A DNA stretch of 7,328 nucleotides from Treponema sp. (lineage in GTDB: Bacteria > Spirochaetota > Spirochaetia > Treponematales > Breznakiellaceae). The stretch covers positions 1-7,328 of the forward strand of contig JAITES010000010.1 of NCBI GenBank assembly GCA_031281925.1, in the 5' to 3' direction. Made by a program: the position numbers and the translations under genes. Each line of letters opens with the position of its first letter. Position 1 is the first letter of the stretch. Below are positions 1-6,048 of this stretch, in pieces. The notes beneath the pieces are model-generated. The model was not told the DNA's origin and did no database searches. It saw nothing but the letters and a program-made list of their open reading frames with translations.

Positions 1-268
1 CCAGGGCCGCCGCGGTTTCGCCGCTGTTGGTGTATATGAGCCGGGGCCGCTCAAAGCCGATGTCCCATTCCCGGGAGGCGGCGTCCGCTACCCGCTGCCC
101 CGTGCGGAGGGAATAATAAACCGGGCCGGTTCCCGGCCCTCCACCGGAAACTTCTATGACCAGTTCTTTTGGTTCCAGCGCTTCGGCCTTGTTCCCGGCG
201 GAACCAAGCCCCATAAAAAAGAGGAACCCAAGTCCCAGGCTGAACAGTGTTTTTGTTTTCCCGGTCAT
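1..268 (-). CDS. HmuY-like secreted protein, N-terminal part (cut by window edge)
   Basis: Reading leftwards from an ATG at 268-266, 89 codons stay open to the window edge. The product begins with a basic MTGKTK segment and a hydrophobic stretch (about residues 8-22) ending in GLGSAG, which looks like a type I signal peptide; there is no lipobox cysteine. The mature part contains a VYYSLRTGQRV segment, then REWDIGFERPRLIYTNSG at about residues 66-83. A 'YYSL-x-TG ... WDIGF ... TNSG' pattern is characteristic of the HmuY family, whose Porphyromonas member binds haem outside the cell. A GGAG (274-277 on the complement) lies 5 nt before the ATG and supports this start. The gene diverges from the lipoprotein/barrel operon. 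Haem binding is inferred from the family only: the ligand residues would lie beyond the edge. The family call is moderately sure; the coding call is strong. Confidence 0.62.
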   Translation of the reverse strand, partial: MTGKTKTLFSLGLGFLFFMGLGSAGNKAEALEPKELVIEVSGGGPGTGPVYYSLRTGQRVADAASREWDIGFERPRLIYTNSGETAAAL

Positions 269-316
269 ACAAACTCCAATGCAAGGTCCTCTTTCTGTCT
301 ATGCAGGCGGATTTTG

Positions 317-345
317 TTGATCTTTCCCAAAAATAATGATATATT
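317..345 (+). promoter_or_regulatory. Probable sigma-70 promoter of the lipoprotein/outer-membrane protein operon
   Basis: TTGATC (317-322) and TATATT (340-345) match the -35 and -10 consensus at 4/6 and 5/6 positions with an ideal 17-base spacer. The predicted start of transcription, near 352, leaves a leader of about 15 nt containing the Shine-Dalgarno AGAGGAG (356-362), 5 nt before the ATG at 368. The region is AT-rich compared with its surroundings. No equally good promoter is seen facing left for the HmuY-like gene. This is consensus matching by eye only. Confidence 0.6.
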
Positions 346-367
346 CTAGATATTAAGAGGAGTTTAT

Positions 368-1108
368 ATGAAAATTCATCCCGTAACCGGTTTAAGTCTG
401 TTATGTTTTCTCTCTCTGCTTCTTTTGAGCGGCTGTCCGGATCTTATGTCTACTTCCTGGGGCAGTTGGGCCAAGCGTGATCCGGGGAAGCTTATTCCAG
501 CGCCAGACGGCAATAATGTATCGGATCTGGTGGACGCGGCTCGGGGAGACAAGGAATTTGCCAGAGAACTTCTTGGCAAGATAAAGGATGAAGTAAACAG
601 CAAGCAGGGTGAAGAAAAGGCTGCCCTTCAGGGAGCAGGGATCAGTTCCGCCGCCGCCGCATCCGGGCTGGATATAGACCTTATCTCCAACGCCTCCAAG
701 CTGATTAGCGCGGCCTCAAGTTCCGGGGAAGGCAGCGCGGAAGCAAACGCCGCTCTGAATGCGATGGATGCTATTTACCAGGGCATGAAAGGTACGGATC
801 TTACTTCCATTGCCGATGATCTCGTGGCGATTCTGGATGACGAAGCAACTTTTTCGTCGGATTACCATAATTCCAAGACCAGTTCGAAGACCAGCACCGA
901 CGATATTACCGTCAGCATCATGGTGCTTTTCATTGCCGAAGCCCAGGAAAACGGCTATGGCAGTGTGAACGAATATGTTGACGACTTCAAAATCCGCAAG
1001 GATGGGGGTGAGCTTCTCAGCGAAAAAGAAGAAAAGGCGATTTTCCTTGCGGGACTTATCAGAAATCAGGATGGGATTGGCAGCCTCCTCGGCGCGCTGG
1101 GTCTCTAG
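368..1108 (+). CDS. Exported lipoprotein of unknown function, partner of the downstream barrel
   Basis: This 246-residue protein has a clear lipoprotein signal: MKIH, a hydrophobic core (about residues 8-20) and the lipobox LLSGC, with Cys23 as the lipidated residue. The strong Shine-Dalgarno AGAGGAG fixes the start. The mature protein has no family I recognise. It is rich in Ala, Ser and Asp, probably mostly helical: residues 50-80 are charged and helix-like, and an Ala/Ser-rich part (about 93-130, with SSAAAAS, SNASKLISAASSS and AEANAAL) is followed by further amphipathic segments and a GIGSLLGALGL tail. It is translated just upstream (17 nt) of an outer-membrane barrel, so it may be a periplasmic or surface accessory to that barrel. 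That pairing is inferred from the operon alone. Lipoprotein status is very likely; the function is unknown. Confidence 0.85.
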   Translation: MKIHPVTGLSLLCFLSLLLLSGCPDLMSTSWGSWAKRDPGKLIPAPDGNNVSDLVDAARGDKEFARELLGKIKDEVNSKQGEEKAALQGAGISSAAAASGLDIDLISNASKLISAASSSGEGSAEANAALNAMDAIYQGMKGTDLTSIADDLVAILDDEATFSSDYHNSKTSSKTSTDDITVSIMVLFIAEAQENGYGSVNEYVDDFKIRKDGGELLSEKEEKAIFLAGLIRNQDGIGSLLGALGL

Positions 1109-1125
1109 GTATAAGGAGCAAAATC

Positions 1126-2280
1126 ATGCAGACTAGAAACCGGATATTCATCTTTGCCCTCTTTATCTTTGCCTCCGGCCTGCTTCATGCGGAAGATTTA
1201 GGCCCCTTAAAGATTAACAGCATCCGTCAGCACGGTTACGGCGGGCAGCATGTAGCCTATTCGGATGATTTTGACGCGATTACTACCAATCCGGCCCTCT
1301 ACAAGGATATCAAGGGCCAGATTGCGGTTCTTGAATTTTCCATTTCCCTTATCGGGGACAGTCTGGGAATGTCCGAACTGGCTCTCGCCCTGGCCAATTC
1401 ATCGGAAAACATGAATCTGGATTCGATTGCCGAATATGCAAGCGATTCAGGGGGAAAGATCCCGCTGGGCTTTGACCTCCAGGGGCCCCTGACTTCAGGC
1501 TATGTGGGTAAGGGTTTTGGGATTGGGCTTCTCAACAGAACCTATGCCAACATGCAGCTTGTGGGAACTTCCCTGAATGCCTCCGCCAACGAAGATATCT
1601 GGTTCAACTTCGGCATGGCCTTCAATCTTTTTAATTATGAGGATCACGACATTGACTGGGGCTTTAACGCCAAACTGGCAGGGCGTTTCGGTCTTCTGAT
1701 GAAGGGAACCCTGCTTGATATGGCGGAACACATGGATACCCTGGTTAATACCGCCCCGGTAACTTTCAGCCTTGGGGGCGGAGCGGATCTGGGCTTCCGT
1801 TACAAGTGGGGGGATCACTTCACCGCGGGACTTGTAGTGGATGATATACTCTCCCTCTACCGGATTAACCGTTACGAGTTCGAGGAATTTTCCGACGAGG
1901 GTTTTACAGCTTCGTATACCGATGTTTCCGGTTTCTGGACCGTTACTCCCCGGCTTAACCTGGGCGCCGCCTATACCATGCAGCCTGTACGCTTTATAAA
2001 GCTGGGCTTCATGGCCGATTACAACGATGTGATCAATCTCTTTACCAATACCTACAGCACAAGGAACCCCATTCTTAATATAGGGATAGGCGCGGAGGCG
2101 GTTTTCTATGACTTCATTTCCCTGCGGCTTGGGGTTTACGATATGCTCCCCCATCTGGGTCTGGGTCTGGACTGCAAGATATTCAAGCTGGAGGCGGCTT
2201 ACTACGGCAGGGAACTTTCCAACGAACCGGGAGGGCTGTCCACCTACGCTTTCGATCTGGGGATACTTTTTAGGTACTAA
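1126..2280 (+). CDS. Outer-membrane beta-barrel protein, FadL/UPF0164-like
   Basis: The 384-residue product starts with a type I signal peptide (hydrophobic residues 7-20, cleavage expected after LLHA at residue 22). AAGGAG (1113-1118) sits 7 nt before the ATG. Residues 38-58 (YGGQHVAYSDDFD then AITTNPAL) match the 'GG-x-x-VA-x-x-DD ... NPA' N-terminal signature shared by FadL/PorV/TraF-like outer-membrane proteins and the UPF0164 proteins of Treponema pallidum. The rest alternates polar and hydrophobic or aromatic residues with many glycines, as in transmembrane strands, and the protein ends in LGILFRY with a C-terminal aromatic, typical of a barrel-assembly signal. FadL relatives carry hydrophobic compounds across the outer membrane; the substrate here is unknown. 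It is co-transcribed with the preceding lipoprotein, and the structured element at 2285-2375 follows the stop codon closely. The barrel is likely; the exact family is less certain. Confidence 0.75.
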   Translation: MQTRNRIFIFALFIFASGLLHAEDLGPLKINSIRQHGYGGQHVAYSDDFDAITTNPALYKDIKGQIAVLEFSISLIGDSLGMSELALALANSSENMNLDSIAEYASDSGGKIPLGFDLQGPLTSGYVGKGFGIGLLNRTYANMQLVGTSLNASANEDIWFNFGMAFNLFNYEDHDIDWGFNAKLAGRFGLLMKGTLLDMAEHMDTLVNTAPVTFSLGGGADLGFRYKWGDHFTAGLVVDDILSLYRINRYEFEEFSDEGFTASYTDVSGFWTVTPRLNLGAAYTMQPVRFIKLGFMADYNDVINLFTNTYSTRNPILNIGIGAEAVFYDFISLRLGVYDMLPHLGLGLDCKIFKLEAAYYGRELSNEPGGLSTYAFDLGILFRY

Positions 2281-2284
2281 GGAT

Positions 2285-2375
2285 CTGCGCAGAAATAACA
2301 TGACCGTTTGGTCATGTTATTTCCTTATTGCGTAAGCAATTAGAATAAAATGCAGGGCATTTTATTCTTGCGCAG
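2285..2375. repeat. 91-base cloverleaf-like palindromic element (four-way junction)
   Basis: Four helices account for almost every base. A closing stem pairs CTGCGCA (2285-2291) with TGCGCAG (2369-2375), 7 bp. Arm 1 pairs 2292-2305 with 2310-2323, 14 perfect bp with loop GTTT. Arm 2 pairs ATTGC (2327-2331) with GCAAT (2336-2340), 5 bp with loop GTAA, which would be a GNRA tetraloop in RNA. Arm 3 pairs 2342-2353 with 2357-2368, 12 perfect bp with loop AGG. Paired bases number 76 of 91; only CTT (2324-2326) and T2341 are unpaired at the junction. Because the helices are nearly perfect, either DNA strand or its RNA could fold this way. It could be a mobile palindromic repeat, a structured RNA, or a composite terminator; the sequence alone does not decide. 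Its base pairing is certain, its nature unknown. Confidence 0.8.
2292..2323 (+). terminator. Hairpin that may terminate the lipoprotein/barrel operon
   Basis: Arm 1 of the cloverleaf begins 11 nt after the barrel gene's stop codon. It is a perfect 14-bp stem with a 4-base loop, and its 3' side ends GTTATTTCCTT, a U-rich run partly inside the stem. It has the position of a Rho-independent terminator but lacks a clean downstream U tract, so the call is tentative. Arm 3 (2342-2368), whose 3' side reads ATTTTATTCTT, could act similarly. Confidence 0.4.
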
Positions 2376-2400
2376 TTCCTAACTCACCCTGAGACCGGGG

Positions 2401-2429
2401 CTATGCAAACTGTTTTGAAAAGTGCATAG
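2401..2429 (+). promoter_or_regulatory. Hairpin covering the transporter gene's start region
   Basis: CTATGCA (2401-2407) and TGCATAG (2423-2429) form a perfect 7-bp inverted repeat enclosing 15 bases. The 3' arm contains two bases of the possible GTG start (2422-2424) and lies 7 nt before the alternative ATG (2437). In RNA it would cover the place where a ribosome binding site should be. This may be translational control or a protein-binding palindrome; it may also be chance. Confidence 0.35.
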
Positions 2430-3687
2430 TGCCAATATGGAAGCGCATTCACAAGTCAAAAAGCAGCCTTTGCTTGCCGCGTGGCGGGAAATTTACCGTT
2501 CTGAAGTCAAAATCGGCCGCTATCTAAGCGTTCTTGCCCTCTGGGGTATCAGCTACGGTTTTTACAGGGGCATTCAGGACAACTACCTTGCCCAGGTGGT
2601 AGGCATTACCAACTTTGAACGGGGAATAGTAGAGTTTTTCCGGGAAATTCCCGGCCTCCTTGTGGTATTGATCCTCGCATGGATGTATAAATTCACCGCT
2701 ACCAGGATCTTCAAGATAAGCATTGCCGTAGCCGCGGCCGGAACGGTGGGACTCCTGCTCAGCGGGACGGGAAAGATCATCGTTGTGGTCTTTATGGTTC
2801 TGTTCAGCTTCGGCGAACACATCATCATGCCGGTGAGGACTACCCTCTCTCTCAGCATGGCAAAGCCTGAAAAGGCCGGGGCTTCCCTGGGCATCATAAG
2901 CATGATCGGAAACGTAGGGAACATCGTGGGCTTCCTTGCGGTAACGGGGCTCTTTATCCTCTTCGGCCGCCTTGGTTTTTCCCGAATCGATCTGGTTCCC
3001 TTCAAGATAGTTTTTGCCGTTTCGACAGTATTGATGGTGCTGGCATTCTTTATCTCCCTTGCCATGAAGGAGACCAATGCCCAGGTAAACCGCCGGCGTT
3101 TCTATTTCCATAAAAAGTTTGTCAAATACTACATGCTGGAAATTTTCTACGGCGCCCGCAAACAGATATTTATAACATTCGCACCCTATGTACTGATTCT
3201 GCACTACGGCGCCGATACTTCCATTATTTCCCTGCTTCTGGCAATCTGCGCTGCCTTCGGAATTCTCTTTAGTCCACTCATGGGAAAGTTAATCGATCAT
3301 CTGGGTTACAAATTCGTCATGGTTACCGATACCCTGCTCCTGATCGTGGTTTGTTTCTTCTACGGCTTTGCCCACAGGATATTTCCGCCTGACATTGCAT
3401 TCATCGTGGTTTGTATAAACTATGTGCTGGATTCGATCATCTCCCTTGCCAGCATGGCAAGCAATGTTTATGTACAGGATATTGCCGACAACGGGGAAGA
3501 GATAACCGCCACCCTTTCTACCGGCATATCGGTTAACCATGTTATCTCTATCCTCATCGCCCTGCTGGGCGGATGGCTCTGGAAGATGACAGGGATTGAA
3601 GTGCTCTTTAGCCTCTCCGCCTTCCTGGGTTTACTCAACACTATCTATGCGGCTACAATCAAAAAGTCCGAAAAAGTTAAACGTTAG
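2422..3687 (+). CDS. Major facilitator superfamily transporter, 12 TM, substrate unknown
   Basis: This 421-residue integral membrane protein has about twelve hydrophobic segments (roughly residues 34-54, 66-89, 97-115, 117-139, 152-181, 192-215, 247-262, 266-292, 298-318, 323-345, 366-386, 392-412). A basic cytoplasmic loop separates the halves at about 216-245 and includes RRRFYFHKK. GKLIDHLGYK at 288-297 is the second-half copy of MFS motif A (G-x-L-x-D-R-x-G-R). R139 and the acidic E132 within TM4 are possible transport residues. No subfamily is recognisable, so no substrate is given. The start is uncertain: GTG at 2422 gives the longest reading, ATG at 2437 removes five residues, and neither has a clear Shine-Dalgarno. 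It is the first gene of a four-gene run and ends 5 nt before the DUF554 gene. Confidence 0.85.
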   Translation: MHSANMEAHSQVKKQPLLAAWREIYRSEVKIGRYLSVLALWGISYGFYRGIQDNYLAQVVGITNFERGIVEFFREIPGLLVVLILAWMYKFTATRIFKISIAVAAAGTVGLLLSGTGKIIVVVFMVLFSFGEHIIMPVRTTLSLSMAKPEKAGASLGIISMIGNVGNIVGFLAVTGLFILFGRLGFSRIDLVPFKIVFAVSTVLMVLAFFISLAMKETNAQVNRRRFYFHKKFVKYYMLEIFYGARKQIFITFAPYVLILHYGADTSIISLLLAICAAFGILFSPLMGKLIDHLGYKFVMVTDTLLLIVVCFFYGFAHRIFPPDIAFIVVCINYVLDSIISLASMASNVYVQDIADNGEEITATLSTGISVNHVISILIALLGGWLWKMTGIEVLFSLSAFLGLLNTIYAATIKKSEKVKR

Positions 3688-3692
3688 GGGTT

Positions 3693-4397
3693 ATGATGCT
3701 GGGGCCTTTGGTTAATGCCGTTACAATTATTGTCTGTTCACTTACAGGCTGTTTTCTGATACGGGGCCTGCCGGAACGCTTTGAAGAGATCGTCAAAAAG
3801 GCCATAGGGCTTTCCATCATCTTTGTGGGGCTCAAGGGAGCCTTTGAAAGCACACATATTCTGCTGCTCATCATGAGCATGGTGGCAGGCTCCGTGATCG
3901 GGGAACTCATCAACATTGACGCATGGATGAACCGTCTGGGGCTCTGGGCGGAAAAAAGGCTTGGACTTGCGGCAAAAGAGGGAACAACGAAGCGTTTTTC
4001 CAAAGGTTTTGTGTCGGCAAGCATCCTCTTCTGTACGGGTTCCATGGCGATTGTAGGATCGATGCAGTCGGGTCTCCAGGGAAACCACGAGACGCTCTTT
4101 GCCAAGTCAATCCTCGACGGCTCAATCAGCATCGTATTCGGCGCCTCCATGGGTATAGGGGTGCTCTTCAGCGCCATACCGGTGCTGATCTACCAGGGCG
4201 GCATTGCCCTGGCATCCCTGGCGATACGCGACTTTTTGACCGATGAAATAATACGGGAAATGTCCGCCGTGGGAAATCTCCTGGTGGCGGGAATCGGCTT
4301 TAACTTTCTTGCGGTAAAGGAGATCAGGGTGGCAAACCTGATCCCCGCAATCTTCATTCCATGGATCTATCTGGGTGTAGTATCCCTGTTACGGTAA
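3693..4397 (+). CDS. DUF554 family membrane protein (YdfK/YqgA-like)
   Basis: The 234-residue product matches DUF554 along its whole length. Landmarks are the N-terminal GPLVNAVTIIVCSLTG segment, IIFVGLKGAF (42-51), SMVAGSVIGELINID (62-76), the signature FCTGSMAIVGSMQSGLQGN (113-131), KSILDGSISIVFGASMGIGV (138-157), and LIYQGGIAL (165-173). It has about six to seven hydrophobic segments and the usual length for the family. DUF554 proteins are polytopic inner-membrane proteins of unproven function, so no substrate is assigned. The start codon is doubtful by one residue: AGGGG (3686-3690) is only 2 nt from ATG 3693 but 5 nt from ATG 3696, which makes 3696 the better initiator. Five bases separate it from the transporter gene, so the two are almost certainly co-transcribed. 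Confidence 0.92.
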   Translation: MMLGPLVNAVTIIVCSLTGCFLIRGLPERFEEIVKKAIGLSIIFVGLKGAFESTHILLLIMSMVAGSVIGELINIDAWMNRLGLWAEKRLGLAAKEGTTKRFSKGFVSASILFCTGSMAIVGSMQSGLQGNHETLFAKSILDGSISIVFGASMGIGVLFSAIPVLIYQGGIALASLAIRDFLTDEIIREMSAVGNLLVAGIGFNFLAVKEIRVANLIPAIFIPWIYLGVVSLLR

Positions 4398-4430
4398 TAC
4401 ATTTTTCGCAGCTTTGGAGAACAATTTTCG

Positions 4431-5288
4431 ATGAACGACGACGTAGCTTTGCAAAGCGCCGCGGGGGCGGCATTGCGGCTCCTCTTCAATCCGGCTCTCA
4501 CCGGGACGGCCCTGCGCTGTTTTGCCTCCATCTTCCGTAATTTTTTTGGGCTCCAGTATTGGGGCCTTTTGAGCGGGAAGATCCCCGTCTCTCAAGTTGA
4601 CCACCCCCTGGACGAAAAGATTCCCTTCGATCCTTCCCGGGTGGAGATCTATATGGATTTTTCCGCGTTCTGGATCCGCTGCCAGGGTTTCCTGCTCCGC
4701 CGTTTCGGCTCTGCCGCAGAAAACGAAGCGCGGGATTTTCTTGCGGCAATCGGAAGGCTTTATGCCTTTGCCGCTGAGGTGTATAAAAGAAAGCTCTCCA
4801 CAACCCGGCGGCCCCGCTATCTAAAAAATTTCCGTTTCCGGCTTATCCATACTTTCGATCCCCATCTGATGTGTATCCCCAGCCTTCATGTCATGGTGAT
4901 GATCCTCTCCTATACCCGTTTTAGAAAAAGTATCTCTGTCATGCGGGCCGAAAAGGACTGCGCCGCACAGTGCGCAGAAATTGACCGGGGCGCCAGGGAT
5001 ATTACCGAGGCGGTTCTCTTTGTAAAACAGCACAGTGTAAACTGTATTGCGGCAGCCATGTACGCCATGACCCGTTTTGACGGGGAACTGTTTCCCCCTG
5101 CCGAAGCGGAGGCCTTTCTCTCCGCGCTCTTCACAGGCAGCCTCCCCGGTAAAGACGCGGAGGCTGTCCGCGGCCATATCAAAACCCTCTATGAATGTTT
5201 TCTTGATGAGGGAAAAAATACCGAAGACTGGACAAGACCCCTGCTCACTTTTCTTGACTCACAGCCTGCGGCGGAGAAGAAGAAATGA
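4431..5288 (+). CDS. Divergent PAP2-superfamily-like protein, probably catalytically altered
   Basis: This 285-residue protein is not an obvious family member, but three features line up in order with PAP2 phosphatases and inositolphosphorylceramide-synthase-like enzymes. EKIPFDPSRVEIYMDF (62-77) resembles the 'IPF-x-P-x-x-x-x-Y' entry segment. R120 to P128 fits (K/R)-x6-RP of motif 1. CIPSLHVMV (148-156) fits motif 2 (PS-x-H). FVKQHSVNCIAAAMYAM (197-213) resembles motif 3 (H-x-x-x-D) but carries Cys205 where Asp is expected. Hydrophobic segments are poor: 169-190, between motifs 2 and 3, is charged (MRAEKDCAAQ, EIDRGARD) where PAP2 enzymes usually span the membrane. About 70 helical-looking residues follow motif 3. 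GGAGA (4416-4420) precedes the ATG by 10 nt. The gene overlaps the next by ATGA. The reading frame is sure; the family relation is an inference. Confidence 0.6.
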   Translation: MNDDVALQSAAGAALRLLFNPALTGTALRCFASIFRNFFGLQYWGLLSGKIPVSQVDHPLDEKIPFDPSRVEIYMDFSAFWIRCQGFLLRRFGSAAENEARDFLAAIGRLYAFAAEVYKRKLSTTRRPRYLKNFRFRLIHTFDPHLMCIPSLHVMVMILSYTRFRKSISVMRAEKDCAAQCAEIDRGARDITEAVLFVKQHSVNCIAAAMYAMTRFDGELFPPAEAEAFLSALFTGSLPGKDAEAVRGHIKTLYECFLDEGKNTEDWTRPLLTFLDSQPAAEKKK

Positions 5289-6010
5289 AACATAGAGAGT
5301 CCCTCCCGGCGCAGGATTTAAGCATCGAAAAGCGTATACTGTTTTCCAACAGCAGTTGTATGGTGATCAATAAAGCGCCGGGGGAATCGACCGAGCCGCT
5401 TCCCGGGCCCGGCATGATCGATCTTCCCCGGCTGCTGGCGGAATATCGCGCAGATCTGCGGCCCCTGCCGGTTCACAGGCTTGACGTACCCGTTACAGGC
5501 TGCGTCCTCTTTGCCCTGAACGGAGAAGCGCTGCGTTTCCTCGGCAAGGCCTTCCGGGAAGGAAAAACGCAGAAAAGCTACTGGGCCATTACCGAATTTC
5601 CCCCATCCGGGAAGACCCTGCCCAATGAGGGAGAGATGAAGCACTGGATCGGAGCCGGACACGCCGGAGCCAACAAGGTTACTGTTTCCGGTACGGAAGG
5701 TCCCGCGTTGCGGGAATCCCGGCTCCGTTACCGGATCTTTGGCCGGGGAGAACATTATCTGTTCTGGGAGATAGAACTCCTTTCCGGAAGACACCACCAG
5801 ATCCGGGCCCAGCTTGCCCATGAAGGTTTCCCCGTAAAGGGCGACCTGAAATACGGCGCCCGCCGGAGTGAAAAGGCGGGGGGAATCCGCCTCCATGCCC
5901 GGGACTTGAGCTTCCCCGATCCTGAATCCTCAAGTACCATTACAGTGAGCTGCTTTCCCCCGCTGGAAGACAATCTCTGGCTGGCCTTCCGGGAAGCTAT
6001 TCTGCTTTGA
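5285..6010 (+). CDS. RluA-family RNA pseudouridine synthase
   Basis: The 241-residue product is a stand-alone catalytic domain without an S4 RNA-binding domain. It converts specific uridines in rRNA or tRNA to pseudouridine. The family motifs are all present: VINKAPG (27-33), HRLDVPVTGCVLFAL (64-78) with catalytic Asp67, KSYWAI (97-102) with the active-site Tyr99, and SGRHHQIRAQLAHEGFPVKG (167-186) followed by DLKYG. The length is short but within the range of RluA/TruC-type enzymes. Which uridine is modified cannot be told from motifs. GGAG (5273-5276) lies 8 nt before the ATG, and the ATGA overlap with the upstream gene implies translational coupling. It is the last gene of the plus-strand run and faces the family 3 glycosidase gene convergently. 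Confidence 0.92.
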   Translation: MKHRESLPAQDLSIEKRILFSNSSCMVINKAPGESTEPLPGPGMIDLPRLLAEYRADLRPLPVHRLDVPVTGCVLFALNGEALRFLGKAFREGKTQKSYWAITEFPPSGKTLPNEGEMKHWIGAGHAGANKVTVSGTEGPALRESRLRYRIFGRGEHYLFWEIELLSGRHHQIRAQLAHEGFPVKGDLKYGARRSEKAGGIRLHARDLSFPDPESSSTITVSCFPPLEDNLWLAFREAILL

Positions 6011-6012
6011 GC

Positions 6013-6042
6013 CTGTTCGAAAAAATTGAAGTTTTGAAACAG
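6013..6042. terminator. Weak hairpin between convergent genes
   Basis: CTGTTCGAAA (6013-6022) can pair with TTTTGAAACAG (6032-6042) if one A is bulged and a G-T pair is allowed, leaving a loop of about 9 bases. The A-rich and T-rich flanks could serve either direction, and the hairpin sits in the 38-base gap between two genes that end facing one another. It is imperfect and lacks a long U tract, so it is only a candidate bidirectional terminator. Confidence 0.4.
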
Positions 6043-6048
6043 TCCCGG

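Noticed and set aside
51..284. A 77-codon minus-strand open frame near the left edge
   Set aside because: It overlaps the longer-reaching HmuY-like frame, which has a signal peptide, a ribosome binding site and family motifs. The 77-codon product is Arg/Gly/Trp-rich with no resemblance to anything.
648..662. A CCG triplet run as a possible phase-variable repeat in the lipoprotein gene
   Set aside because: It is short (about four to five units), triplet-based so it cannot shift frame, and simply encodes an alanine stretch in an Ala-rich protein.
1495..2301. A 268-codon antisense frame opposite the barrel gene, and similar long frames opposite the transporter (2524-3204) and the glycosidase (6163-6933, 6080-6709)
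   Set aside because: Each is the mirror of a gene with convincing domain motifs. Their products are low-complexity or basic and lack family signatures. They arise from the codon composition of the real gene.
2285..2375. The cloverleaf as a tRNA gene or tRNA-like RNA
   Set aside because: The closing stem is 7 bp, but the arms are 14, 5 and 12 bp with loops of 3-4 bases. There is no 7-base anticodon loop, no GTTC-type T loop inside and no CCA end.
2285..2385. The cloverleaf as an integron attC site
   Set aside because: Integron cassettes occur in some treponemes, but the GTTRRRY and RYYYAAC core boxes are not at the ends, and the structure has three arms rather than a single imperfect hairpin. 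No integrase or cassette layout is visible.
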